Origin: CAYRNY01 sp964425755
Lineage (GTDB): Bacteria > Chloroflexota > Anaerolineae > Aggregatilineales > Aggregatilineaceae
NCBI GenBank assembly: GCA_964425755.1
Contig: CAYRNY010000015.1
Span: 82,291-146,290, forward strand
Direction of reading: 5' to 3'
Length of the DNA stretch: 64,000 nt
Shown: positions 51,468 to 59,576 of the stretch, in pieces
Layout of the letters: each line of letters starts with the position of its first letter
Position numbering within the stretch: position 1 is the first letter of the stretch
The notes under the pieces: model-generated
What the model saw: the letters and a program-made list of their open reading frames with translations, nothing else
The model's database searches: none
Told to the model about the DNA's origin: nothing
Position numbers and translations under genes: made by a program

Positions 51468-52844
51468 CTACTCCTCGGCCAACTGCGGCTCCAGCCCCAT
51501 CCCGGCCAGGCGCTGCAGGATCACGGCCACGAACTCCGGCGCCAGCTCCAGCCCGTACACCAGCCGCCCCTGCTGCTCGCCCGCCACGTGCTGGCTGCCG
51601 CTGCCGCTGAACGGCTCGTAGCACACCTCTCCAAAGCGCGTGTGCTGCTGCATCGGGATCGCGAACAGCTCGACCGGCTTGGACGTCGGGTGGTCCGTGC
51701 TCTGCCCCGGCGGAGTCGTCGGCACGTGCCACACCGTGCCCGGGTGGTCGTCAGCGGTGCGCTTCGGCTTCTGCCCCTTCACCCAGCCAAAGAAACACGG
51801 CTCGTGCTGCCACATGTACCAGCTGCGCGTCAGCACCGGGCGGTCCTTGACCCAGATGATCTGCTGGTGCACGAACGCCCCGTAGCGCTCCCAGACCGCT
51901 TCCAACAGCGCCTGCCGCCGACTGGCGTGCCAGCAGTACCACGCCGCGTCCTCGGTAATGGCCAGCTCGACCGCCTGTTTGACGAACCCGTCGTACAGCC
52001 CCTCGCCCTGCTCGGCGCGGTCCCAGTCGCGGTACGTCGCGCTCCAGTCCTTGTTCTTCTGTTCCGCCTGCGGGTCGTTCCATTTATGCGGGTGGTTCGT
52101 GCCGTCGTAGTCCACCAGGTACGGCGGGTCGGTCGCGAACAAGACCGCGCGCTCGCCATGCATCAGGCGCGCTACGTCGCCCGGGTCCGTGCTGTCCCCG
52201 CACAGCAAGCGGTGCGCCCTGCCCGGCACCGTCAGCGAGGGGATGACCCACAACTGCCCGCGCTCAGTGCCCCACTGCTCGCGCAGCTCCTGCGCGCGGT
52301 CCAGCTCCGCGCCCGGGTCCTCAGCCGCGACCACCTCCGGCGCGTCCAGCAGTGCCACCAGCGTCGCGAAGTCCTCGCCCGGCACGCTCAGCGGCAGCGC
52401 GTCCTCGGCTTCCAGCCGCTTGAGCAGCCGCAGGTAATCCTCCTGCCGCCAGATGCGCGACACTTCCTCCGCGCTGAACCCCACGATGGTCAGGTTGTTG
52501 TGGTCCACCGCGAACTGCGCCGCCGCCAGCTGCGACGCCGCGTCCAGCCCGAAGATGAGCGGCACGTGCCACGTCCCGCCCGCGTCCAGCGCCACCCCGC
52601 GCGGCGGCTCTTCGTCCCCCTCGCGCAGCGCCGCCAGCGCTGCCAGCCGCCCGTTACCCGCCGAAATCGCGCCCAGCGTGCCGTCGTAGATCGAGGGGTC
52701 GCGGAACCCGTGCTGGCGGATGCTCGCCTGCAGCTGCGCCAGGTCGTGCCGCTTGGGGTTCTCCTGCCACAGCCAGCCCAGCGCGTCGTCCAGCGCCACG
52801 TAGCGTAACGTCAGCAGGTCCCCTGAGAGTGCCGTCTCGCTCAA
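51468..52844 (-). CDS. ParB-like domain fused to DNA methyltransferase
   Basis: This 458-aa protein has an N-terminal ParB/Srx-like domain (about 15-115; LQASIRQHGFRDPSIYDGTL, SAGNGRLAALAAL) and a C-terminal amino-methyltransferase with TDPPY (238-242) before FSGSG (412-416), the order of beta-class N4-cytosine/N6-adenine enzymes. Phage-borne ParB-methyltransferase fusions usually act as orphan modification enzymes near packaging genes. It is six bases downstream from terminase in gene order and probably opens the late operon. Confidence 0.85.
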   Translation of the reverse strand: MSETALSGDLLTLRYVALDDALGWLWQENPKRHDLAQLQASIRQHGFRDPSIYDGTLGAISAGNGRLAALAALREGDEEPPRGVALDAGGTWHVPLIFGLDAASQLAAAQFAVDHNNLTIVGFSAEEVSRIWRQEDYLRLLKRLEAEDALPLSVPGEDFATLVALLDAPEVVAAEDPGAELDRAQELREQWGTERGQLWVIPSLTVPGRAHRLLCGDSTDPGDVARLMHGERAVLFATDPPYLVDYDGTNHPHKWNDPQAEQKNKDWSATYRDWDRAEQGEGLYDGFVKQAVELAITEDAAWYCWHASRRQALLEAVWERYGAFVHQQIIWVKDRPVLTRSWYMWQHEPCFFGWVKGQKPKRTADDHPGTVWHVPTTPPGQSTDHPTSKPVELFAIPMQQHTRFGEVCYEPFSGSGSQHVAGEQQGRLVYGLELAPEFVAVILQRLAGMGLEPQLAEE

Positions 52845-53373
52845 CCGCCCACCTTCCTGAATCCAAACGGCGCAACGCCAGATACTGACGCTGCGCCGTC
52901 ATATCGCTCCGCGCCCTCTCGCGCAGGAGAGAGCGCCCATTCACCTGTAGCCCTGCCGGCAGCGTCCCGCCGGCAGATTGTGCGGGGACCGTGTGCGCGT
53001 GCGGGTGTGTGGCCGGTGGTCGCGCGCCGGTCCCCTGCTGCGCGCGCCACCGCCCTCCATGCAATCTCGTGCGGGGGAGCACCCGGGGGGCTGGATGCTC
53101 CCCGCGCCGTCGTCTATGGTGATAAGGATAGCATGGGGAACGCGTGAGTTATTCGAACGTTTTCGAATAACTTGAAGTCGGGGATGGATCGTGTCGGAGT
53201 GCGGGAAAGCCGATCCCACAGTTGAGGTAAGCAAGCAAGAAATGCTGTTCGCACCGACAAGCTGATCTGACAGCAATAACCATCGTAACGCGCACGAATG
53301 CCTTATCGGGCACTATCAGCGCCATACCGTCCCGCATCAATGAGTGCCCGGCGCGCACGTACGCCTGTTCGTG
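52845..53373. other. Intergenic region upstream of the packaging genes
   Basis: No gene is supported in these 529 bases; open frames within them show no recognisable features. A perfect long inverted repeat lies at 53147-53172. The end near 53303-53373 carries frame-shifted remains of the Uma2 C-terminus. This region probably holds the late promoter, but no consensus promoter is clear. Confidence 0.45.
53147..53172. repeat. Perfect inverted repeat, possible late-operon operator
   Basis: AGTTATTCGAA (53147-53157) and TTCGAATAACT (53162-53172) are perfect 11-bp arms around a 4-base centre. It is AT-rich in a GC-rich setting and lies about 300 bases upstream of the methyltransferase gene. Confidence 0.65.
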
Positions 53374-53787
53374 CTAGGCAAACTTGTCGCCGTAATCGCG
53401 CGCCACGCTCTCTGGTGACACCACCTCGATGCAGATGTCCGCCGGACCGACCATCGCGCTGTCGGTCAGCTCGCCCGGGTTGTCGTTGAGCACGACCTGC
53501 AAATCCGGCTCGCGGAAACGCCCGATAGCGTCCAACTGCATCACGAAAGGCGCCGTCAGCGCGCGGCCTGCCGGACTGAGCGCGAAATAGGCATTGAGCA
53601 GCTGGAGCAAGTATTGCGTCAGCAGCGTATGCCGCAGCGAGGACAGTCCCGTTTTGAGCACCACTCCTTCCGCCCATTCATGAAACGTCGCGGCATACTG
53701 CTGCATGTAGTCCTCAGCAGATACCCCGGTGGCGACGATCGTGCCCGCCGGCAGCACCGCCGGGGCCGGAATGGTCAGGGTTGCCAT
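53374..53787 (-). CDS. Uma2-family nuclease-like protein, truncated
   Basis: The 137-aa frame from the ATG at 53787 (GGGAG upstream) has the Uma2/DUF820 pattern: LPAGTIVATGVSAEDYMQQY, GRFREPDLQVVLNDN and ADICIEVVSPESVARDYGDK, with the PD-(D/E)XK-type acidic residues. It stops at a TAG after KFA, where relatives continue with KLAEYE-A-GV-EYWLID. Behind the stop HEQA is in frame, then GVRARRALIDAGR follows in another frame, so the C-terminus was lost by a nonsense change plus a frameshift. Activity is doubtful. Confidence 0.7.
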   Translation of the reverse strand: MATLTIPAPAVLPAGTIVATGVSAEDYMQQYAATFHEWAEGVVLKTGLSSLRHTLLTQYLLQLLNAYFALSPAGRALTAPFVMQLDAIGRFREPDLQVVLNDNPGELTDSAMVGPADICIEVVSPESVARDYGDKFA

Positions 53788-53865
53788 AGCGTTTTCTCCC
53801 GTCCAACTCGTGTGATCTATTGTAACATCTCTTGGCACCAACCCGTGCTTTTTGCTCCCACTCTG

Positions 53866-54198
53866 CTACAGCGTCCCGGTGTACACGTGGCGGTGGCGGC
53901 GGTACTGGTTCTGCGGGATCGCGCGCACCAGCCCCACCTGCAACAGCACCATCAGGTGATACGACACCGTCGAGACCGCCAGGTTCGCCCGCGCCGCCAG
54001 CTCCGACGGTCCCACGTACTCCCGCCCGCGCTGGAAGCGATGCCCGCCTGCCAGCCACACCGCGCGCGTCGCCGGAGACAGCCCCGCCAGCTTCGCCCGC
54101 AACTCCGCATGCCGCGCATTGAACGCGTACCCGCAGCGCGGGCACGTCACTTTCGCCTGCTCCAACGCATCGTCCAACGTCAACTGCACCGCCTGCAT
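53866..54198 (-). CDS. Winged-helix regulator with zinc-ribbon-like start
   Basis: The 110-aa protein has CPRCGY near residues 19-24, a single CxxC, and an ArsR-like winged helix (GPSELAARANLAVSTVSYHL, MVLLQVGLVRAIPQNQYRRH). A phage regulator is likely; targets unknown. It lies six bases after the nucleotidyltransferase gene in the same operon. Confidence 0.65.
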   Translation of the reverse strand: MQAVQLTLDDALEQAKVTCPRCGYAFNARHAELRAKLAGLSPATRAVWLAGGHRFQRGREYVGPSELAARANLAVSTVSYHLMVLLQVGLVRAIPQNQYRRHRHVYTGTL

Positions 54199-54204
54199 GA
54201 ACCC

Positions 54205-54972
54205 CTACAATCCCCTTTCCAACCGGTCACGAATGGCGGCACGCACACGACTATCAGTATACCGCATGTTAGAACTGCTGTTCTCGGCGCGCAAGCACGC
54301 GTACAACCGCCGCGCCGCCCGCTCGTCGCGCAAGCGCGGCTCGAGCCACCGCACGCCGACCTCGGCGAAGTACGCCCGCTCCGTCGCCACGCGCCGCACC
54401 TCACCCGTCGGGGAGTAGACCAGGTCACCTCCTTGCTGCCGGTAGGGCGTCGCGCGCTTGATGTACGTCACCAGCGCTTCGCTGAACGCCCGCGAACCGG
54501 TGCGGATCGTGAGGATCGCGCCCCAGTTATCCGCCGTCGCCAGGAACAGGTCGAGCTGTATCCAGCCGTAGGTGTCGTTGAGGTGCAGCCATGCCTTCTT
54601 GTAGCGTTCGCCCCAGGCGATGCGCACATCCCAGCCAGGCGGCGGCTCGCGGCGCAGCATGCCGCGCGCGACCATGCGCGCCAGCTCCTCGTCGAGCAGG
54701 TTGCAGGTGACCTGCGCCGCCGGCTGGACGACGACCGGCTCGCCAAACAGGCTCATCTGCTGCGGGGACGTGTCGCCCTGGACCGCCCCCGCAGCGCGTT
54801 TCGGGATCGCCACGATCTCGATGTCGCTCACCTGCGGCTTGCCGCGCCGGATGCTGCCCGCCACCTCGACGCGCTCGCAGAACGGTTCGAGGTGCGCGCG
54901 CAGACGCTGCGCGGCCTTGTGCGCGATGGACAACGGGACCTTGCGCTTGCCGGTTGTGAGTGCTGCCATCAT
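54205..54972 (-). CDS. DNA polymerase X-like nucleotidyltransferase
   Basis: The 255-aa protein has the polymerase beta/X palm motifs: VEVAGSIRRGKPQVSDIEIV (35-54), where Gly39-Ser40 and Arg43 lead to metal ligands Asp50 and Glu52, and YGWIQLDLFLA with Asp141 as third ligand. The second ligand is Glu where most family X enzymes have Asp. It lacks fingers/lyase domains seen in full PolX and has an insertion (60-120). It may be a repair or tailing enzyme for phage DNA. It starts at the ATG at 54972, adjacent to the ParB-like stop. Confidence 0.72.
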   Translation of the reverse strand: MMAALTTGKRKVPLSIAHKAAQRLRAHLEPFCERVEVAGSIRRGKPQVSDIEIVAIPKRAAGAVQGDTSPQQMSLFGEPVVVQPAAQVTCNLLDEELARMVARGMLRREPPPGWDVRIAWGERYKKAWLHLNDTYGWIQLDLFLATADNWGAILTIRTGSRAFSEALVTYIKRATPYRQQGGDLVYSPTGEVRRVATERAYFAEVGVRWLEPRLRDERAARRLYACLRAENSSSNMRYTDSRVRAAIRDRLERGL

Positions 54973-56124
54973 TTAGCCCTCCGCGTCAATCCCCCACCGC
55001 TCAACGAGATGCAGGTGCCAGTCATACAGCCCGGCTGCCAGCTCCGCCTCGTCCATCTTGCCCAGCAAGTCGATGGCCTGGCGCAGATGAGCCAGCACCG
55101 CCTCGCGCGCGGCATCAGATTCGTGCCCGTGCTCATCAGGTGTCACATATGTGACACCTGCGGGGGGCACGTCAGCCTGTTGCTCTGCGTCATCCGGGAG
55201 CCGGTACACCACTCGCCCGCTCTGCACGTCCTTGACCTGCTCGATCGCGCCGGCGGCCAGCAACTCCGTGATGGCGGTGTTGTACGCCGTGTAATCCGCC
55301 CGCGTCGCCTGGCGTAGCTTGTTCGGGGATAGCTCGCCCCACTCGGCCAGCGCGGCGATGATGCGCGCCTTCAGTTCGTTCAGGGCGGGTTCCTCTGCCG
55401 CGTCCTCAAACTGCCCCACCGGTTCCGATTCGGCGCTCGACGGCGGCTCCTGCGCTTCCTGGGCGCGTTGTTTTGCAACCTCTTGGCGCTTGTCCGCACT
55501 GACACGCTGCTCATAGACCGTGTCGCCACGCCGGACCTTCCGCGTTTCTGGCTCACCTGAATCGCCGTCTATCTGTGAACCGTTCACAGTGAGACTCTTT
55601 CGGAGATTGCCAACAAAGCGATTGCTGACTTTCGCCTGCCGCGCGATCTCGCGATCACTCCACTGTGACCACTCCGGATCGTTCAACAGCCGCATGACAG
55701 CACGCCGCTTGTCCTCGTTCGTGCGCCGCAGCCCGTGCTCCGCATTGACCCCCACGCTGTAGAGCACCGCGTCGCGCTGCGAGCCCTGGTGGATCACCGC
55801 CCGGATCGTGTCCTTGCTGGCCTGGTCGTGCCCGTGCCAGCGGTGGAACCCGTCCGCCAGCCAGTAGTTCGACCCGTCATAAAACACGTCCACCGGCGGG
55901 AACACCGCCCCGCCCTGGATCGCTTCGGCATACTCGCCGATCACCGTCCAGTTCAGCTCCGCGCGCGGTTGCGTCCCGCCGTCCAGCCGGATCTCATCCA
56001 GCCGCAGCACGACCGGACGGCCCACGCGCTCCAGGTCCCCGAACAACTCCGAATCCAGCCGATCCAGCGACTCCCCGTCACGATCAAACGGATTCTGTCC
56101 CATGTTGTTCCGCCGACTAGCCAT
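54973..56124 (-). CDS. ParB-like protein with HTH and winged-helix segment
   Basis: The 383-aa protein has a ParB/Srx-like domain (about 40-135; LRLDEIRLDGGTQPRAELNW, NYWLADGFHRWHGHDQA), a ParB-type HTH (QWSDREIARQAKVSNRFVGN, about 160-180), a charged linker and a winged-helix segment (LKARIIAALAEWGELSPNKL). Residues 322-329 (AGVTYVTP) come from a palindrome copy. The start overlaps the end of parA, as in partition operons. It is the prime candidate for the palindrome-binding protein, but it could also be a regulatory ParB homologue. Confidence 0.78.
   Translation of the reverse strand: MASRRNNMGQNPFDRDGESLDRLDSELFGDLERVGRPVVLRLDEIRLDGGTQPRAELNWTVIGEYAEAIQGGAVFPPVDVFYDGSNYWLADGFHRWHGHDQASKDTIRAVIHQGSQRDAVLYSVGVNAEHGLRRTNEDKRRAVMRLLNDPEWSQWSDREIARQAKVSNRFVGNLRKSLTVNGSQIDGDSGEPETRKVRRGDTVYEQRVSADKRQEVAKQRAQEAQEPPSSAESEPVGQFEDAAEEPALNELKARIIAALAEWGELSPNKLRQATRADYTAYNTAITELLAAGAIEQVKDVQSGRVVYRLPDDAEQQADVPPAGVTYVTPDEHGHESDAAREAVLAHLRQAIDLLGKMDEAELAAGLYDWHLHLVERWGIDAEG
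55137..55160. repeat. 24-bp phage palindrome, copy 12 (inside the parB-like gene)
   Basis: Perfect arms CAGGTGTCACA around TA, making the whole 24 bp a perfect palindrome. It encodes AGVTYVTP. Confidence 0.88.
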
Positions 56125-56869
56125 TGATCACACGCTCCAAACGGTCTACAAGCTCCCATGCATGCCCGGCGGATTCCGTGCCCGCCGCGTGTACGAATAC
56201 CGGTTTTTGTGCGCTGGCCGACTCGGCCCAGATGATCCGTTCCGGCACCGGCTCCCACACCAGATCGCCGAATTGCTCGCGCAACGCTTTAAGGTTTTCG
56301 TTATGCTCCAGCGTCGATCGCCGGAATCGCATCGGCAGTATCCCGCCCACCGCGACCTGTTTCCGATCCCGGATCACCCGTTGGTGGTGGATCGACTCCG
56401 CCAGCCCGTCGAAGCTCCAGTACTCCAGCAACGTCGGATAGATGATCGCGTCCGTCGCCAGGTAGATCGCCCCGTGCAGCAGTGACGGCGTGGGGGCTGT
56501 GTCGATGATCACCACGTCGAACACGTCCGCCAGCGGCTCCAGGTGCTCCGCCAGCGCCCACGCATCGCTGATCAGGTTGGCGATGTTGCGCGTCTCGACG
56601 TTGCTCCCCAGCACCGCCAGCCGGCCCGTGCCGCCGTGTAATTCTGGCGGGATCCCCTTGATCACGTCCTTGTAGTCCGCCCCCCGGACGATCAGATCGT
56701 ACAATCCCGGATACTTTGCCAGTCCGACTCCACGCGTCGCGTGGCCCTGTGCGTCCGCGTCGATCATCAGCACGCGGTATCCCCGCGCGGCCAACCCCGC
56801 CGCGCCCGTCACGGCGACCGTCGTCTTCCCGACGCCGCCCTTTTCGTTCAAAACTGTGATCGTCTTCAC
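56117..56869 (-). CDS. parA: ParA-family partition ATPase
   Basis: I start at the GTG at 56869, which overlaps the upstream stop (GTGA) and has GGAAAG before it; an ATG at 56902 is the alternative. The 250-aa protein has the deviant Walker A KGGVGKTT (10-17), MIDADAQGHATRGVGL as A' motif, and VVIIDTAPTPSLLH. It is a Walker-type ATPase that moves DNA carrying ParB complexes. In a chromosome-integrated phage it suggests either a plasmid-like phase during induction or regulation by partition proteins. Confidence 0.9.
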   Translation of the reverse strand: MKTITVLNEKGGVGKTTVAVTGAAGLAARGYRVLMIDADAQGHATRGVGLAKYPGLYDLIVRGADYKDVIKGIPPELHGGTGRLAVLGSNVETRNIANLISDAWALAEHLEPLADVFDVVIIDTAPTPSLLHGAIYLATDAIIYPTLLEYWSFDGLAESIHHQRVIRDRKQVAVGGILPMRFRRSTLEHNENLKALREQFGDLVWEPVPERIIWAESASAQKPVFVHAAGTESAGHAWELVDRLERVING

Positions 56870-57501
56870 TGGAACTTTCCTTTCATTTGGGGCTCTTGCC
56901 AAAAGGCGACCTCAACTCCTTCAGACTGCGCGAATCGTATTAGGTCGTCGATGTCCTCAGTCGATTCTTTACCGATCACAATTGCGCGTTTACAGGGATC
57001 GATCGCGTCACGGTAGCGCTTGACCTGACGGATAGCTCTCGAGAGCTCATCGCGCGTGAGCAGATGTTTTACCTCGAACACAGCATCGTCAGTCACGATG
57101 TCTGCGCGTCCAGTGCTGCACGACACTTCCATTTTCGGGTTGTAGCCTTGCAGCCGGAGTCGCGTAGTGATCTGACGTTGCAAGCCACGCTCGCTTGTCG
57201 CGAAGTGCTCTGATATCGGTTTTCGAAACACCGACCAGTGTGGCGTTACTAAGGCGTGAAATACCCAGCCAACCTCCTCGTCGTAATCGATGAGAGCCTC
57301 ATAGCCGCGCGCGACGCAGTACTCCTCAACAGCCCTTGCCGTTTGAGCTGCCTTGTCGCCGTGACCAAGATAGGTCAGGTCGGCAAACAGTTGCTGGGGG
57401 GTGGTCCGTTCCGGAATGATGAACCTCCGCGTCTTCGGCTTGGGCAGGTCGAGTGGTTTATTGAATAAATGCAGTTGTATGTACTTGTTCTGCTTGGTCA
57501 T
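56866..57501 (-). CDS. PD-(D/E)XK nuclease-like protein
   Basis: The 211-aa protein starts at the ATG at 57501 with GAGGAGAG upstream. It has a helical N-terminal half and a nuclease-type core: MEVSCSTGRADIVTDDAVFE with Asp and then EVK in the order D-x(8)-E-x-K, followed by helices typical of the fold (RDELSRAIRQVKRYRDAIDP, RAIVIGKESTEDIDDLIRFA). This is the arrangement of restriction-endonuclease-like enzymes. It overlaps parA by GTGA. Possible roles are host DNA attack, recombination, or processing of phage DNA. Confidence 0.7.
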   Translation of the reverse strand: MTKQNKYIQLHLFNKPLDLPKPKTRRFIIPERTTPQQLFADLTYLGHGDKAAQTARAVEEYCVARGYEALIDYDEEVGWVFHALVTPHWSVFRKPISEHFATSERGLQRQITTRLRLQGYNPKMEVSCSTGRADIVTDDAVFEVKHLLTRDELSRAIRQVKRYRDAIDPCKRAIVIGKESTEDIDDLIRFAQSEGVEVAFWQEPQMKGKFQ

Positions 57502-57568
57502 TGGTTGTATACTCTCCTCGTCACCTGTGAGCCGGGCTGCGCAGCAATGCGCCGTCCGGCTCTTCGGC

Positions 57569-57838
57569 TTAGTCGCTGTGTTTCCGTAACTGCTCAAGCG
57601 GGTAGTGCAAATCGTCAAGATGGACGGTGCTCAGTTGCCCGCGCTCGCAGTTGATGTATTCCTGAAACGTGTGAGCCTGGCCGTATGCCTCGCCGTGAGT
57701 CTGGCGCGTCAATTGCTCTGCAATCTGCGCCATTTGATCAAGCTCCTCGCTTAACTTTGTTCGCAGATCGCGCGCCCGCTCGAGGTGCTGGAGCGCCGTC
57801 AGCGCTTTGTCCGCTATGGTTTCATGTCGTACCTTCAT
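57569..57838 (-). CDS. Small helical protein, hypothetical
   Basis: The 89-aa protein starts at an ATG at 57838 (GGGAGCGAGG upstream). It is helical and charged (DLRTKLSEELDQMAQIAEQL). A palindrome copy lies 15 bases upstream of the start codon, at a position that could control its expression. No family is recognised. Confidence 0.6.
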   Translation of the reverse strand: MKVRHETIADKALTALQHLERARDLRTKLSEELDQMAQIAEQLTRQTHGEAYGQAHTFQEYINCERGQLSTVHLDDLHYPLEQLRKHSD

Positions 57839-57852
57839 CGCCTCGCTCCCGT

Positions 57853-57876
57853 CAGGTGTTACAAATGTTACAGCTC
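57853..57876. repeat. 24-bp phage palindrome, copy 13
   Basis: CAGGTGTTACA, AA, TGTTACAGCTC. It overlaps the TAA of the zinc-ribbon protein gene and precedes the ribosome-binding site of the next gene. Confidence 0.8.
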
Positions 57877-58080
57877 GCGGCACTCCCCATCGGCCCGGAT
57901 GCTGCTCCATTTACGCCCCTCAACTGCCCGACGACAGTCCTCCACCGCTCGCGCAATCTGCAACTGCGGCGGCGGCTCGAACTCGCGCTCGCAATCGCCG
58001 CAACGGATGACGTAGCGTAGGTCGCGCCGCAGCCACTCGGTCCGGCGCGAGCCGCAGGCGGGGCATTTGACGTTATCCAT
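57868..58080 (-). CDS. Zinc-ribbon protein
   Basis: A 70-aa protein starting at the ATG at 58080 (TGATG overlap with the exonuclease stop). It has CPACGS and CGDCE, a four-cysteine zinc ribbon with about 22 residues between the pairs, and a helical end. Its TAA lies inside a palindrome copy. Function unknown; such proteins often bind nucleic acid. Confidence 0.65.
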   Translation of the reverse strand: MDNVKCPACGSRRTEWLRRDLRYVIRCGDCEREFEPPPQLQIARAVEDCRRAVEGRKWSSIRADGECREL

Positions 58081-59309
58081 CAGAATGGAAGATCCTCGCT
58101 TTCGGCCATCTTGCGGATCAGCGCCAGCGTTGCGCGCGCGTCGGTGCAAGCGTCGTGCTCCTTTGTGCCGAAGTCTTCATGCTTCAATCCGAACGCTGCC
58201 AGCGCCTCGCGCAACTTCACCCACCGGTAGTTGCCGTGATAGTCGTCCCACTCGCCGTTGAACTGCGCGTACCAGTTCATGGCGCAGTGCTGCGCGGCGA
58301 AGGTGATCGGTTGCATGGCGTACTCCGGGCCGTATTTGGCAATATTCTGCTGGAGCATCCGGTTGTCGTATTCGAAGTTGTAGGCCACCACAATCTTGCC
58401 ATCGAGGGCTTCCTTGATCCGCTGATACACGGCAGAGAAGGGCGGCGCATCCTCGACCATATCATCCGTGATGCCGTGATAGTGGCTGTTCAGGATGGGC
58501 TGATCGGGCTTAATCAACTGGTCCAGGACGATGTTGCCGTCCTGGTCGATGATGCCAATCTGGATGATCTCATCATTCTCACCGACACCAGTGGCCTCGG
58601 TGTCGAAGATGACGAAGTTGCCGGCAGCGAGCAGGTTGCGCGCCCACTCGGCAGCTTCCCCTTTCGCCTTGGCGCGGCCATCACGCTGTTCAGCAGACTC
58701 CTGGACCCAGCCGCCCGGCTCGAACCGCACCGGCTTCAGGAAGTCGCCATCTGGCACGGTGTACAGGGTGATGTCAGCTTCCCAGCCAAACCCCACCGGC
58801 ATCGCGTTAAGCTGCTCCCACAGCCCGGCGTCGACCAGCATCTCGCGGTGCACCTGGCGCAGGTAGATGATGGTGCCGGCACTGTCGTGCGCTTTCCAGC
58901 TATCGTTGCCACTTTTAGACACGAAGCGCTCGACCCGGTGAATGATGTGCCTGGTTGATTCCTCTTCGTGCTCGGCTTCCTGCTCTTTCTCGCCATCCTC
59001 GATCCCAACCGGCTCGGGCAGCTGCCGCGCCACATCGACCGTCTTCAACCGCCACTCCTGGATCGGTGGCTCGTCCAGCGCGGCAGCCATCGCGCGCGCA
59101 ACCGCCTCCTGAACCGGCGTGATCGCATAGATCGCTCCGCCACCATAAAACTTGGTGAACGCGGGCCGCCCGTTCACTGCCGGCACATCGATGCGCATCA
59201 ACGACGTGCCAAACATCGACTTTTCGGACACTTTGCCCGCGATCTGCTGATGCCCAAACAGCTCCACGATGCACCAGCCTTCAAAGGTTGCTTCCGTCTG
59301 TGTTATCAT
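58080..59309 (-). CDS. DEDD-type 3'-5' exonuclease with phage-specific N-terminal domain
   Basis: The 409-aa protein has a DnaQ-like exonuclease at residues 231-409: FDTEATG (D236, E238), YNFEYDN and HDACTDARATL as the remaining acidic and His sites, so it is a DEDDh-type enzyme. The N-terminal 90 residues (EGWCIVELFGHQQIAGKVSE, YGGGAIYAITPVQEAVARAM) resemble a domain often found alone in phages. It would act in phage DNA replication or repair. The ATG at 59309 has AAAGGAG upstream. Confidence 0.82.
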   Translation of the reverse strand: MITQTEATFEGWCIVELFGHQQIAGKVSEKSMFGTSLMRIDVPAVNGRPAFTKFYGGGAIYAITPVQEAVARAMAAALDEPPIQEWRLKTVDVARQLPEPVGIEDGEKEQEAEHEEESTRHIIHRVERFVSKSGNDSWKAHDSAGTIIYLRQVHREMLVDAGLWEQLNAMPVGFGWEADITLYTVPDGDFLKPVRFEPGGWVQESAEQRDGRAKAKGEAAEWARNLLAAGNFVIFDTEATGVGENDEIIQIGIIDQDGNIVLDQLIKPDQPILNSHYHGITDDMVEDAPPFSAVYQRIKEALDGKIVVAYNFEYDNRMLQQNIAKYGPEYAMQPITFAAQHCAMNWYAQFNGEWDDYHGNYRWVKLREALAAFGLKHEDFGTKEHDACTDARATLALIRKMAESEDLPF

Positions 59310-59345
59310 TGCTCCATGCTCCTTTCGCCCTCAAGGGCTCCAGTC

Positions 59346-59564
59346 CTATTCGCGTCGAATCAACGCCCGCCGCGCCTCGAGCTCCTCGATCGCGCTGTCG
59401 ATCGCCCGTTCGACATCCTGCTCGCCGATTTCCATGAATGCCGCCGCGGCCAGTGCGACAGCGACAAACTGCGCCCCCTCAAACCCGCGCTCGCGGACCG
59501 CCGCCTCGAGCAGCCTTGTGTCCACCGTCAACCCCAACGTTTCGATAAAAGGTTGCAGATTCAC
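59346..59564 (-). CDS. Small helical protein, hypothetical
   Basis: A 72-aa helical protein starting with GTG at 59564 (GAGGGG upstream). It contains FIETLGLTVDTRLLEAAVRE and DVERAIDSAIEELEARRALI. No family is recognised. Confidence 0.5.
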   Translation of the reverse strand: MNLQPFIETLGLTVDTRLLEAAVRERGFEGAQFVAVALAAAAFMEIGEQDVERAIDSAIEELEARRALIRRE

Positions 59565-59576
59565 CTCGTCAGCCCC

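Noticed and set aside
52941..53276. Minus-strand open frame of 111 codons upstream of the methyltransferase
   Set aside because: It runs across the inverted repeat, shows no ribosome-binding site or motif, and has low-complexity Arg/Thr composition.
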